From NCBI GenBank assembly GCA_034927345.1, contig JAYFQE010000023.1:1-64000 (forward strand): 64,000 nucleotides of DNA, in the 5' to 3' direction. Source of the DNA: JAYFQE01 sp034927345 (GTDB taxonomy: Bacteria > Bacillota > Clostridia > Saccharofermentanales > UBA5734). Positions 1 to 8,355 of this stretch are shown here, piece by piece (the first letter of the stretch is position 1; each line of letters begins with the position of its first letter). The position numbers and the translations under genes are program-made. The notes beneath the pieces were generated by a model. That model was not told the origin of the DNA, did no database searches, and saw nothing but the letters and a program-made list of their open reading frames with translations.

Positions 1-124
1 TGAGAAACAGGCCCGAAAGGAGGTGACAGTTCCAGCCCTTTCGTGATAAATTGAATGAGTCGATTTCAGGTGTTCACTTTGCTCCGGATTCGGCTGTCCA
101 GTTATCTCCGGATACCCTGTTCAA

Positions 125-745
125 ATGCTCCGGAATATTCAGAATGCGGCCTTGAAAAATATCTACTATGGTGAGGACAGCTATAAGTTCGATGTATCTG
201 CTAACAATCAAAAAGAAAAACTGTATCAGATGATCATGTCGCCCAGCAATGAAGTGGGCTTCAATCTGTGGTCACAGTCTTTTGATGCCGAATATCACGA
301 TGAAATGGAAGATCTGTTCGCCAAGTTGACCGCCTATGATGACCGGGGCGATAAAGTGCTGGAGGAATATACCGACTATCGCAACTACCTCGATTACGAC
401 ATCCTGGTCGAAAAGCGAAATGGCTCCGTGCAGCGTTTTTCACGCATTTATGGTGAAAAGAGCGGCGGCGAGACCCAGACGCCCTATTATGTAGCGATCG
501 CCGCATCTTTCGTCCAACTCTATAAATCCGGTGACACGATACGGATCATCATGTTTGACGAAGCCTTCGATAAAATGGACGACAACCGGATCAGCGCGAT
601 GATGGATTTTCTCAACAGTCAGAACTTCCAGATTATTGTGGCGACACCACCGGCCAAGATCGAAGTCATCGGCGAAAAAGTGGACACGATCCTGATGGCC
701 ATGCGCGAAGGCACATCCAGCATTGTCGAGGAGTATGAGTTATGA
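125..745 (+). pseudogene. JetC-like ATPase of a Wadjet system, C-terminal fragment
   Basis: This frame encodes the last ~206 residues of a JetC/MksF-like SMC ATPase: an ABC signature YGEKSGGETQ near residue 110 and a Walker B with IIMFDEAFDKMD near residue 143. JetC proteins are around 1100 residues and carry a Walker A and long coiled coils at the N-terminus; none of that is visible. The same frame has three stop codons at 44-58, so the gene does not simply run off the left edge; it is broken by frameshift or truncation, or starts internally at 125. It overlaps jetD by 4 bases (ATGA), the usual Wadjet arrangement. Family assignment rests on the motifs plus the JetD neighbour. Confidence 0.72.
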
Positions 746-1917
746 CTGATCCAATTATTAGCCATCTGCTCAATGACTTACTCGACAAGTACGAAAGCAG
801 TAAAAGCTTTATCGGTGAAAACAAGGTCCGGCAACGCTTCCAGATCAAAATCGGCGATCTTTACCCTGATTATCTGGATCACGCCAATTATGAGGTGTTT
901 CAGACGGTTAATGAGGCCATCGATTTATTGTCAAGGAATGAACTGATTTGGGCCAACATCGGAAAAGCCAATGTCTGTAAGGATATCCAACTTAATCTGG
1001 ATAAAATTGAAGAAGCCTATCGGTTTCTGGGCAGAACAGTCAAAAGAGATGTCCAAGACACGGCGCGTTCAATCCTGACCAGGTATCAGGATAAGCATGC
1101 CATCCTGCGTCAATACTGCGCTATCCAGCTGGAGCGTCTGGCCCAGAACAAACCGATCCATTATTTCAATAACGATTTCATTGAATTTGAGCAGGTGCTG
1201 CAAGCGGTTGAAGCGCTGGATAAAGTACAGCGTGAGACCTTTTATCGCGACTTCTCCATGCAGGTTTTTCGGGACTCTAAGGTGTTTGATCGCATATGCG
1301 GCAAAGTGGCCAGCCTGCTATATGAGTACGGCGAGTTTGCTGAAAAAGATCAGGTACTAGCGGAACTCAACCTCGTCAAGAATCCAACCTACGTCCACAT
1401 CAAAGGCGCGGCGAAGGTGATCATCAACGGCGACAAAATCGATCTGAGCGCCTTGCATGGCGACATCGCCTTCTCATCCACCATGCTCAACGATATTGAC
1501 CGGGTCGATCTGACCGGCCGAGCAGTCATGACAATCGAGAACTTGACCAGCTTTCACTTGGTAGATTGTGAAAACCGACTGGTCATCTATCTGGGTGGTT
1601 TTCACAACACAGTTCGCCGTCATCTGATCATGAAAATTCATCAGCAGAATCCAGATGTGGCTTTTTATCACTTCGGCGATATCGATGCAGGCGGATTTCA
1701 AATCCTGCAACATCTGCGTCGCCAGACAGGCATCAATTTTATTCCGTACAAAATGGACTTGGAATCCCTGCAGAAATACCAGGACTCTGCTAAGGCACTG
1801 ACGGAAAACGATCGAGGTAGGTTGAATAAGCTTAAGGGCCAAGGTTTTGATGAAGTGATTGACTTTATGCTGCTGCACAATATCAAATTAGAGCAGGAGG
1901 CTGTGAGGGAAACATGA
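742..1917 (+). CDS. jetD: Wadjet protein JetD (Toprim, DUF3322/DUF2220 type)
   Basis: Recognised as JetD, the topoisomerase VI subunit A-like nuclease of the Wadjet anti-plasmid system, which cuts circular DNA after loop extrusion by the JetABC SMC complex. The C-terminal Toprim domain is clear: the conserved glutamate in TIENLTSFH near residue 266, then LGGFHNTVRRHL, and the acidic pair in HFGDIDAGG near residue 314. Length 391 residues is normal. The start ATG overlaps the jetC stop. JetA and JetB are not in the window; with JetC broken, the system may be dead, or the rest lies to the left. No obvious terminator follows. Confidence 0.85.
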   Translation: MTDPIISHLLNDLLDKYESSKSFIGENKVRQRFQIKIGDLYPDYLDHANYEVFQTVNEAIDLLSRNELIWANIGKANVCKDIQLNLDKIEEAYRFLGRTVKRDVQDTARSILTRYQDKHAILRQYCAIQLERLAQNKPIHYFNNDFIEFEQVLQAVEALDKVQRETFYRDFSMQVFRDSKVFDRICGKVASLLYEYGEFAEKDQVLAELNLVKNPTYVHIKGAAKVIINGDKIDLSALHGDIAFSSTMLNDIDRVDLTGRAVMTIENLTSFHLVDCENRLVIYLGGFHNTVRRHLIMKIHQQNPDVAFYHFGDIDAGGFQILQHLRRQTGINFIPYKMDLESLQKYQDSAKALTENDRGRLNKLKGQGFDEVIDFMLLHNIKLEQEAVRET

Positions 1918-2002
1918 AACAAATTATAAAATTTATAAGCCTGTGCTTAACCAAGCTAAAAGCAAGCAATACAAGTGTTTATACCCTTGCGTATTTTTCG
2001 GC

Positions 2003-2031
2003 TTGTCAATTTCAATTAATCTCTTTATACC
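2003..2031 (+). promoter_or_regulatory. candidate sigma-A promoter
   Basis: TTGTCA (2003-2008), 17-base spacer, TATACC (2026-2031), directly ahead of the small membrane-protein frames. The region is AT-rich compared with jetD. Inference from spacing and consensus only. Confidence 0.35.
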
Positions 2032-2065
2032 AAGCACATTCTAAATATTGAAACGGGGATCAAGG

Positions 2066-2458
2066 ATGAATGAGCTAAGTGATTCTAAGAAGGACAATGT
2101 TGAGAAGACAAATACTACCAGTCATGAGGAACGGATTAACGTCGCGAAGAATCATATTTCCAAACACCCTTTGGCAGTAAAGATAGTGACGCATCTTTTG
2201 TTATTTGTATTTTGTTTTGTTATAGTAAATTATGTTTTTCGGATTTCTGTCACTGAAATTACATTAAGCAATACAATATCTCTCGGAGCAATATTCGCAA
2301 CCTTCGGTGCTGCTCTTATATCGATTTTTACGGTTGTTGAAAAAGACAAATTTGATAGAGTTGTAACAAACATAGAAATTCTTTATATAGATATTATGAA
2401 AGAAAAGAAATGGAGGAGATGGCAGTTCTTAAAAAGAAAGGGCTTCACAAAAATATGA
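2066..2458 (+). CDS. small membrane protein, unknown (possible N-terminal half)
   Basis: No family recognised. Protein of ~130 residues: a polar N-terminus, then two hydrophobic helices (roughly residues 37-57 and 65-88), then a lysine/arginine-rich tail ending at a stop in GFTKI. The ATG at 2066 is chosen over a TTG at 2048 because it lies just after AAGG; both are possible. The second frame (2410-2829) starts inside it in the -1 frame, and the join region has short A runs, so the two may be one ~255-residue protein broken by a one-base indel. AT-rich composition unlike jetD and the conjugation genes suggests separate acquisition. Confidence 0.45.
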   Translation: MNELSDSKKDNVEKTNTTSHEERINVAKNHISKHPLAVKIVTHLLLFVFCFVIVNYVFRISVTEITLSNTISLGAIFATFGAALISIFTVVEKDKFDRVVTNIEILYIDIMKEKKWRRWQFLKRKGFTKI

Positions 2459-2829
2459 ACAATACTGTCTTCAATAGCAATTTAGAAAACGACAGCGTTG
2501 TTTTCAATATTGGCAGCCATTTAATTGCCATATACATTCCTACAGTGGTCGAAGATTTCTATGATTTACCATCGTATTCGGAAGTGTGGTTGATGTTCAA
2601 AAATCGCAGCCACTTTTATACAAGCATGTCTGACAAAGGAGATAAAAGTATTGAAGGAACAAATTTCAACACGTGGCTTGATCAATATTTCGCTTGGGGA
2701 TGCTTATATGATATATGGAAATCTGCTGTATCGATAAAAATAAGTCGCCTCTTTTTAAGCGTGGGAGTGTACATAATTTTCACAAGTATAATATATGCAT
2801 TTTTCTTTCAAGCAATTCAATCTTTGTGA
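2410..2829 (+). CDS. small membrane protein, unknown (possible C-terminal half)
   Basis: No family recognised. Frame of 139 residues with a soluble part and one C-terminal hydrophobic helix (FLSVGVYIIFTSIIYAFFF). It overlaps the preceding frame by 49 bases in a different register. Read together, the two would give a protein with two helices, a ~100-residue soluble segment and a last helix, which looks more natural than either half. The ATG at 2410 has no convincing ribosome binding site. It lies between the Wadjet remnant and the minus-strand conjugation operon, so it could be cargo of the same block. Confidence 0.4.
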   Translation: MEEMAVLKKKGLHKNMNNTVFNSNLENDSVVFNIGSHLIAIYIPTVVEDFYDLPSYSEVWLMFKNRSHFYTSMSDKGDKSIEGTNFNTWLDQYFAWGCLYDIWKSAVSIKISRLFLSVGVYIIFTSIIYAFFFQAIQSL

Positions 2830-2882
2830 CTCGATCTTCCATTCACTGAAATCATCAGATCTACCAAGAGTGTAGCATTGTT

Positions 2883-4505
2883 TTATCTACAAATTATAGG
2901 ACGTCGAATGTATTGAAAACCGGATTCAGCAGCTAATCCAATGACTACGTCGTTTCTACTTGACGCACAATGAGCCACTTGATAATGGCCTGTTGAATCA
3001 ATTGAAACAACCACACCAACATGGTTGTACTTCGAAGTCCCAGGAACTGCAAAGAATGCCAAATCCCCTATCTGTGCTTCATTCCAGGAAACTGGCACCG
3101 AATATTTCCATTGGTCGCTTGTGTTTGTTCCAAAAACATCGGCGATCTTGCCTGCCGGCACTCCGGCATTGACATAAACCCAGGCAACAAAGCCAGAACA
3201 GTCAAGTCCAAATGGTCTGATCGTTCCGGTTGTCGAACTGCCTGGTGCTGTCACTTCCATCGGTGACCCCCAGCGATTATCCCAGCCAATCACCGTGGAT
3301 TTTCCGCCCCAGAAATAATGGACCTTCCCGATAAGCGATAGCGCCGAATCAACGATATCCTGCTGCACGAGTAATAAATCCGAAGGTAAAGACGCCTTGA
3401 TTTGAGCCATTTCTGCAGCTGATAATCCGCCAGGCAGCGAGATACCAATCATTGACTGATAAAGGGTAATGTAATCGGGCTGCATCAATTCATGAAGCAT
3501 CTGAATCTGATCGGTTGTAAATTTCAAATCAGTAATCATCTCATTGTATGATTTACAGTTGATAGTAATTTCTAGCGTCTCAGTTTCGCCGTTGGTTGGA
3601 CCGCCTGACTCGGTGGTATTTTCACTGGTGATGATCTGGTAACTGATCTGAACCATTCGATGATATGTGTCGCGAAGAATTTGTTCATTATAATCATCAA
3701 TGATAATGGCCTCGCTAGGATTACTTTCGTCCATGGAGACTCTGACCGAATATACGGCGATGACTTCCGCGCCGTTTTGGATTATGGAACCATCCTCGCT
3801 GCCTTCGTATGTAAGCAGGACCTCACGGTCTGTACCTTGTTGCTCGCGAATTTGCTCGATTTCGTCAGCCGTTTCTTGAACGAGCTCTGCCATGATCGAT
3901 TGAATAGTCTTGGACTGCCCCTCATTTCCGGTCATGAGAATAGATAATGGTGATGCAAACAACCAGCCAATTACTGCAACGGCAGCAATAATGACAACCG
4001 CGACCCAACCGCCGGCAGCAATCAATGCTACTAATCCTTTAACTGCTGCGGCCGTTGCTTTCGCAGCTGCGATCGTAGCTTTTATGGCTATTTGGGCAGC
4101 TCGAATTGAAGCACGAATACTTTCTATAAATGCACGATTTGCAGCCTGAATCCCGCGTTTTGCTGCTTTTGCAGCAGCACTTGCCGTTTTTATGTTTGAG
4201 ACACTCCTCTTGGCAGCTGAACGGGTTGCTTTGGCAGCTTTTGCATAGCGTGCTTTTTTGAAATGCTGCTGAATGACTTTGGCAGAATCGCCAACCTGCT
4301 TGGCGGTTTCTTTTCCGCCATCTATCGCGCCATCAACAGATTTGTCATTGGCCTGTTTGATCGGATCAGAATGTTCCGCTGATTTTGCTTCAGTTCGCGA
4401 GTCAGCTGAATGCATAGCCTTTCTGACCACGCCTTTTGGCATCCGTTTAGCAGACTCAAACACACGCGGCTCAGCTTTAGCTGGCTTTTCTTTGATGTAC
4501 TTCAT
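2883..4505 (-). CDS. NlpC/P60 cell-wall hydrolase of the conjugation module
   Basis: A 540-residue protein. The N-terminal ~150 residues are basic and Ala/Lys-rich helix (KAAKAT, KTASAAAKAAKRG), then a hydrophobic segment (VAVVIIAAVAVIGWLFA, ~residues 167-185), an extracellular linker, and a C-terminal NlpC/P60 domain with the catalytic cysteine in GLDCSGFVAW and the histidine in YNHVGVVVSI. It is the VirB1-like enzyme that opens peptidoglycan for the mating channel, as in Tn916 Orf14-type proteins. It is last in the minus-strand T4SS operon, 44 bases after virB4. Start at 4505 is preceded by AAAGGATC. Confidence 0.85.
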   Translation of the reverse strand: MKYIKEKPAKAEPRVFESAKRMPKGVVRKAMHSADSRTEAKSAEHSDPIKQANDKSVDGAIDGGKETAKQVGDSAKVIQQHFKKARYAKAAKATRSAAKRSVSNIKTASAAAKAAKRGIQAANRAFIESIRASIRAAQIAIKATIAAAKATAAAVKGLVALIAAGGWVAVVIIAAVAVIGWLFASPLSILMTGNEGQSKTIQSIMAELVQETADEIEQIREQQGTDREVLLTYEGSEDGSIIQNGAEVIAVYSVRVSMDESNPSEAIIIDDYNEQILRDTYHRMVQISYQIITSENTTESGGPTNGETETLEITINCKSYNEMITDLKFTTDQIQMLHELMQPDYITLYQSMIGISLPGGLSAAEMAQIKASLPSDLLLVQQDIVDSALSLIGKVHYFWGGKSTVIGWDNRWGSPMEVTAPGSSTTGTIRPFGLDCSGFVAWVYVNAGVPAGKIADVFGTNTSDQWKYSVPVSWNEAQIGDLAFFAVPGTSKYNHVGVVVSIDSTGHYQVAHCASSRNDVVIGLAAESGFQYIRRPIICR

Positions 4506-4549
4506 TCTGATCCGATCCTTTCGGGTAAATTGATTGATGAACCTGCCCG

Positions 4550-6901
4550 CTAGACTTTGACCCAGCCTTCGCGTTCATCTGGTTTGGTTGTCATCAGGCT
4601 GTATAATTTGGTTTGAACCGGGAATTTGTCTTCAAACGGCACAATACTGCCGGCGCATTTTAATAAACCTTTGCCAGCCTCGGCATTGGTAATGTAGGAA
4701 AGCTGTGTATCTGAGATATTCAGCAATTTGGCGAGTTCCAGCCGGTCACTTCCCGCTTGGTTCAGCATAAGCAGAAACTCCGAGTTGGCCAACATCGTTC
4801 GCGCGGTATGCGATTGCAGCAGATCTTCAACATTTTGCGTGATCCCGGTGCAGAAAGCTCCGTATTTGCGGACCCGCTTCCACATTTCAAAGAGGAAATT
4901 GGCGGAATACTCGTTGGCAAACAGCAGATAGATCTCATCTATGACCAGCCAGGTGTTTTTACCCTGGTTGTTGTTGCGCGTGATCCGGTTGAAAATGGCA
5001 TCGAGAACCACGAGCATACCGACGGTCTTGAGCTGACGGCCCAGATCCTTGATATCATAGACGATGAACCGATTGTCGATGTCGACATTGGTCGGGCGAG
5101 CAAAAGTATTAAGCGAACCTTTGGTAAACAATTCAATGGCCAGTGCCACTTCCCGCGCTTCCGGTTCTTCCTGACGCAGCAGTTCAGCGTGAAACTGCTC
5201 AAGCGTCGGCGGTTTACTCTCGAAGTTGCGCTGCAGGTATCCGCGATAAACATTGGCGGTGCAGCGATCGATGATACTTTTTTCCTTGGCGGTCAGTTTG
5301 CCGGCACCAACCAGTTGCTCGCAAAGGGACAGAATGAATTCCGCTTTCAAAACGATCGGATTTTCGGTATCACCGCCATAATTGGCATTGATATCCATGG
5401 CATTGATATGGTTCTTAGATCCCGCTGCAATGCGGATGACTTCCCCACCGAGACCTTTGATCAAGGGCGAATATTCACGTTCAGGGTCGACGATCAGGAT
5501 GTCATCGTCTGTCGATAGCGCAATATCGCAGATTTCGCGTTTGGCAGCAAAGCTCTTACCGGATCCTGAGACACCGAGGATAAAGCCATTGCCATTCAAA
5601 AGCTTGCGACGATTGACTACAATCATGTTTCGCGAGATCGTATTTTGGCCGTAATAGGTTCCGCCGGGTTGAAGGATCTCTTGTGTCTTGAAAGGCATCA
5701 GCACGGCAGTACTTTCGGTTGTCATGGTCCGGAGTGCATGAACGAACTGAAGCCCGTAAGGCATGGCCGTATTTAAGCCTTCAGGTTGCTGCCAATTAAG
5801 TGTCGCAAACTGGCAAAGATGCTTTTGGGCCACGGCCAGTAAGCTTTCGGTATCACTGTTGAGCTGTTCCCTGCTGTCAGCGATATGGACCAAGGTCACT
5901 AAAATCAGAATCATACGCTGATCTCGGGAGGTCAGATCATCCAGAAATTCCTTCACTTCCTTGCGCTCCTGCTCATGCTGGAAAGGAACAACGGCCGAGT
6001 AATTTTGATTCTCATTTTGTTTGCGCTGCCAGTTGGTGATATTGGTTTCAACACCCAGCAGCTTGTTTTGGACCATCCGGACAGCCTCGTCGGTCGGAAC
6101 CGGATTAATGTCAATCGACAGCATGAGATTGCGATTCAGCTCGCAGAGTTCGGTGATCAAGCTGTCCTTGATATAGCTGGCATATTCACGCAGGAATAAA
6201 ACACGGCCGTACCGGTTCCCCATAATAAAGTGATCCTTCTTGAATTCAAGGCTGTCAGGACAGACGAAATCCTTGAAACTGTGTCCCTTGCGAAATGTCT
6301 CAGCCAGGTTGAAGCGGTAATAAGTCTCTTCACCGATCCTGAAGAAATCGTGCATAATCCTCAGGCGTTCTGTTGCATTGAGCTCGAATAACGATGACGA
6401 CAATCCGGTCAGGTGATGCTGAAGTTCGGCACTGATGCGATTGAAATAGCTGCGCGCCTCTTCAATGTTCTTTTTTGTAATCGAGATGGTGACGATCTTT
6501 TCCTGGACCAGGTTATTGTTAGCCGTGATCGCCTTTTCTTCGAGCATGGCGTTGTATTCATCGCGATAAGTGTTAAGTCCATCCGGTTTTGCCGGGATCA
6601 GGATTGTCTTTTCAAAATCCTGACGATTCAGCCGCCGATTGTTGATCGTAATCTGAGTTGTGGCACCGGCATCCAGGCTATTCAACAGTTCGCTGTAACC
6701 CAGAAACAGCTCGGTTTGGTCTTCCTTTGAGGCAACAGCATAGTTGATGTCCGTGATCTTCCAGGATTTACTGAACCGGTTGTCGGAACGGAAAATGCCA
6801 TCCTGCCAAACCTGATCAATGGGAATGAATTGCTGAACACTTTTGGGTACCTTGAAAGGATTGTCAGTGGACCTATTCGGTTTGATAAGGCTTTTAAACA
6901 T
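4550..6901 (-). CDS. VirB4-like conjugal transfer ATPase (CD1110 family)
   Basis: The 783-residue cytoplasmic ATPase that powers the type IV secretion channel. Walker A GVSGSGKS lies near residue 445, and the Walker B region NTWLVIDEIYLLFANEY near residue 650. The N-terminal half matches the VirB4/TraE conjugal ATPase layout found in clostridial conjugative elements. It overlaps the upstream prgI by 8 bases, so the two are translationally coupled. Start ATG at 6901 follows GAAGGGAG. Nothing unusual in length or motifs. Confidence 0.92.
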   Translation of the reverse strand: MFKSLIKPNRSTDNPFKVPKSVQQFIPIDQVWQDGIFRSDNRFSKSWKITDINYAVASKEDQTELFLGYSELLNSLDAGATTQITINNRRLNRQDFEKTILIPAKPDGLNTYRDEYNAMLEEKAITANNNLVQEKIVTISITKKNIEEARSYFNRISAELQHHLTGLSSSLFELNATERLRIMHDFFRIGEETYYRFNLAETFRKGHSFKDFVCPDSLEFKKDHFIMGNRYGRVLFLREYASYIKDSLITELCELNRNLMLSIDINPVPTDEAVRMVQNKLLGVETNITNWQRKQNENQNYSAVVPFQHEQERKEVKEFLDDLTSRDQRMILILVTLVHIADSREQLNSDTESLLAVAQKHLCQFATLNWQQPEGLNTAMPYGLQFVHALRTMTTESTAVLMPFKTQEILQPGGTYYGQNTISRNMIVVNRRKLLNGNGFILGVSGSGKSFAAKREICDIALSTDDDILIVDPEREYSPLIKGLGGEVIRIAAGSKNHINAMDINANYGGDTENPIVLKAEFILSLCEQLVGAGKLTAKEKSIIDRCTANVYRGYLQRNFESKPPTLEQFHAELLRQEEPEAREVALAIELFTKGSLNTFARPTNVDIDNRFIVYDIKDLGRQLKTVGMLVVLDAIFNRITRNNNQGKNTWLVIDEIYLLFANEYSANFLFEMWKRVRKYGAFCTGITQNVEDLLQSHTARTMLANSEFLLMLNQAGSDRLELAKLLNISDTQLSYITNAEAGKGLLKCAGSIVPFEDKFPVQTKLYSLMTTKPDEREGWVKV

Positions 6902-7247
6902 GATACTTTGCTCCCTTCAGCCGGTTGATTATGGCTGTCTTGGCGAATGGATTCTGAGCTTGAAATGTCAATCGAATCGGCATCAGAAATTGAGAGCGGA
7001 TCCAGACCCGGACAAACTGCTCGAAGCTTAGCCCGTTATATCGAAAGAATCCCATCGTAGCAAACGGTGCCGCACACAGGATGCAGAGCCAGCTGACCAC
7101 TTCGGTTCCGAGAATCGGCTTGAATATGAAGTACACACCAACTGCCAAGACGACGGCAACAATCGAAAAAATGAACTGCCGAGCAGACAGTCCAAAATAA
7201 ATGCTCTCCTGATAATTACGGATTTCCTTGGGTATTTTGATTTCCAT
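6894..7247 (-). CDS. PrgI family protein (VirB3-like)
   Basis: A 117-residue membrane protein with the typical PrgI start (MEIKIPKEIRNYQE) and two adjacent hydrophobic segments (residues ~27-45 and ~50-68). PrgI/VirB3 proteins sit in the inner membrane next to VirB4 in Gram-positive T4SS. It lies between the VirB6-like gene (12-base gap) and virB4 (8-base overlap), the standard order. GGAG ribosome binding site ahead of ATG 7247. Confidence 0.88.
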   Translation of the reverse strand: MEIKIPKEIRNYQESIYFGLSARQFIFSIVAVVLAVGVYFIFKPILGTEVVSWLCILCAAPFATMGFFRYNGLSFEQFVRVWIRSQFLMPIRLTFQAQNPFAKTAIINRLKGAKYHV

Positions 7248-7258
7248 GTTGCTTTCTC

Positions 7259-8101
7259 CTACAGCCCCATCATTTCCTTGACGATTCGTTCGCTCATTTT
7301 GACAGCACCAACCAGAACCAGCAGATTGAAGATCAGTTCGCCGACATAGTTCCAGACTGCCTGCACCGCAGACAAACTAGGATCCATATTGGCCGGTGGC
7401 GCTTCAGCGAATACCGAAAAGATGATGCAGGCCAGTACAATGATGACACCCTCCAGGCAGACTGCAGCATAGCTTTTCAGGAATGACTTGCCGATTGCCG
7501 ACGTCGGTTCACCGGCGAAGGTGGACAGCGGGATCGGAGCGATGGCAGTATACATGTAGAGCTTGAAAAACCGGCCATAGACCGTCATGATCATGACGAA
7601 TGCCAGGATGGTGATAAACAGAGAGCCCAGCAACGTAACGATCCAGAGCGGCACACTCTCGAAGAAGCCAACCGACTGAATCTTCTCCTTGATAACATCC
7701 GGCAGCAAGATGGCGTTATCATCGAGACTGCCCAATCGTTGAGCGGCGGTCGAAATGATTCCCTGACAGATGCGAAAGAGCGCCAGCATCAGATCCAGGC
7801 CATAGGTGACGACTGCCTTGGCGATTGCGAAGCGGATGAACAGCTTGAGTGCATGCTCTGGTCGTTTGACATCGGAAAGACTGCCAGTCGTTTTTACTAC
7901 GCCGGCAACAAAGAAAAGGACTAGCAACGCTAGTCCGATCGCCTGCAAGGCGCCGTTGATATCGACGATGACTCGCCAGATGCTGCCACCTTTGAAATCC
8001 TGGGGGCTCTGGGTGATTAAGCTGAAGATCTCGGAGAGTTTGTTGTTCCAGGTCTCCAGTGCATTATTCAGATTGTCGATAACCCAATTGTTTGAGGACA
8101 A
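7259..8101 (-). CDS. VirB6/TrbL-like channel protein (CD1112 family)
   Basis: A 280-residue polytopic membrane protein with at least five hydrophobic stretches (for example LQAIGLALLVLFFVAGVV and VTLLGSLFITILAFVMIMTVYG), matching the VirB6-like inner-membrane channel component of clostridial conjugation modules. The start is TTG at 8101 behind GAGGTGA; no ATG in frame fits better. Its neighbours, Maff2 upstream and PrgI downstream, are the usual ones for this family. Confidence 0.87.
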   Translation of the reverse strand: MSSNNWVIDNLNNALETWNNKLSEIFSLITQSPQDFKGGSIWRVIVDINGALQAIGLALLVLFFVAGVVKTTGSLSDVKRPEHALKLFIRFAIAKAVVTYGLDLMLALFRICQGIISTAAQRLGSLDDNAILLPDVIKEKIQSVGFFESVPLWIVTLLGSLFITILAFVMIMTVYGRFFKLYMYTAIAPIPLSTFAGEPTSAIGKSFLKSYAAVCLEGVIIVLACIIFSVFAEAPPANMDPSLSAVQAVWNYVGELIFNLLVLVGAVKMSERIVKEMMGL

Positions 8102-8136
8102 GCGGCATCACCTCACTTTTTCGATTCTTCAAATGA

Positions 8137-8355
8137 TCAACCACCCGTAATCAGCGTCAGGATCTCTTTTGCGAAAGTAATAATCACACCACCTGCCAAG
8201 GTCATGAATCCGTTAGCTCTTTGCGACGGATCATGGCTTTTGAGCGAAAGACCGATCTGGACGATACCAAAGCCCAGCAGGATCATGCCCAGCGCTCGGA
8301 TGATGCCAAAGATAAAGGTCGAAAGGTTATTAATGACAGTAACTGGATCATTCAT
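8137..8355 (-). CDS. Maff2 family mobile-element membrane protein
   Basis: A 72-residue protein starting MNDPVTVINNLSTF, with two hydrophobic helices (FIFGIIRALGMILLGFGIV and GFMTLAGGVIITFAKEILTL). It resembles the small Maff2/TrbC-like proteins between VirD4 and VirB6 in clostridial elements; TrbC/VirB2-like proteins are pilin-like subunits, but that role here is inference. The ATG at 8355 with GGAGGA is preferred over a longer frame reaching 8424. It overlaps the virD4 stop by 8 bases. Confidence 0.8.
   Translation of the reverse strand: MNDPVTVINNLSTFIFGIIRALGMILLGFGIVQIGLSLKSHDPSQRANGFMTLAGGVIITFAKEILTLITGG

Noticed and set aside
2410..2458. Programmed -1 frameshift joining the two membrane frames
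   Set aside because: No X-XXY-YYZ heptamer in the right register; a plain indel or two genes is simpler.
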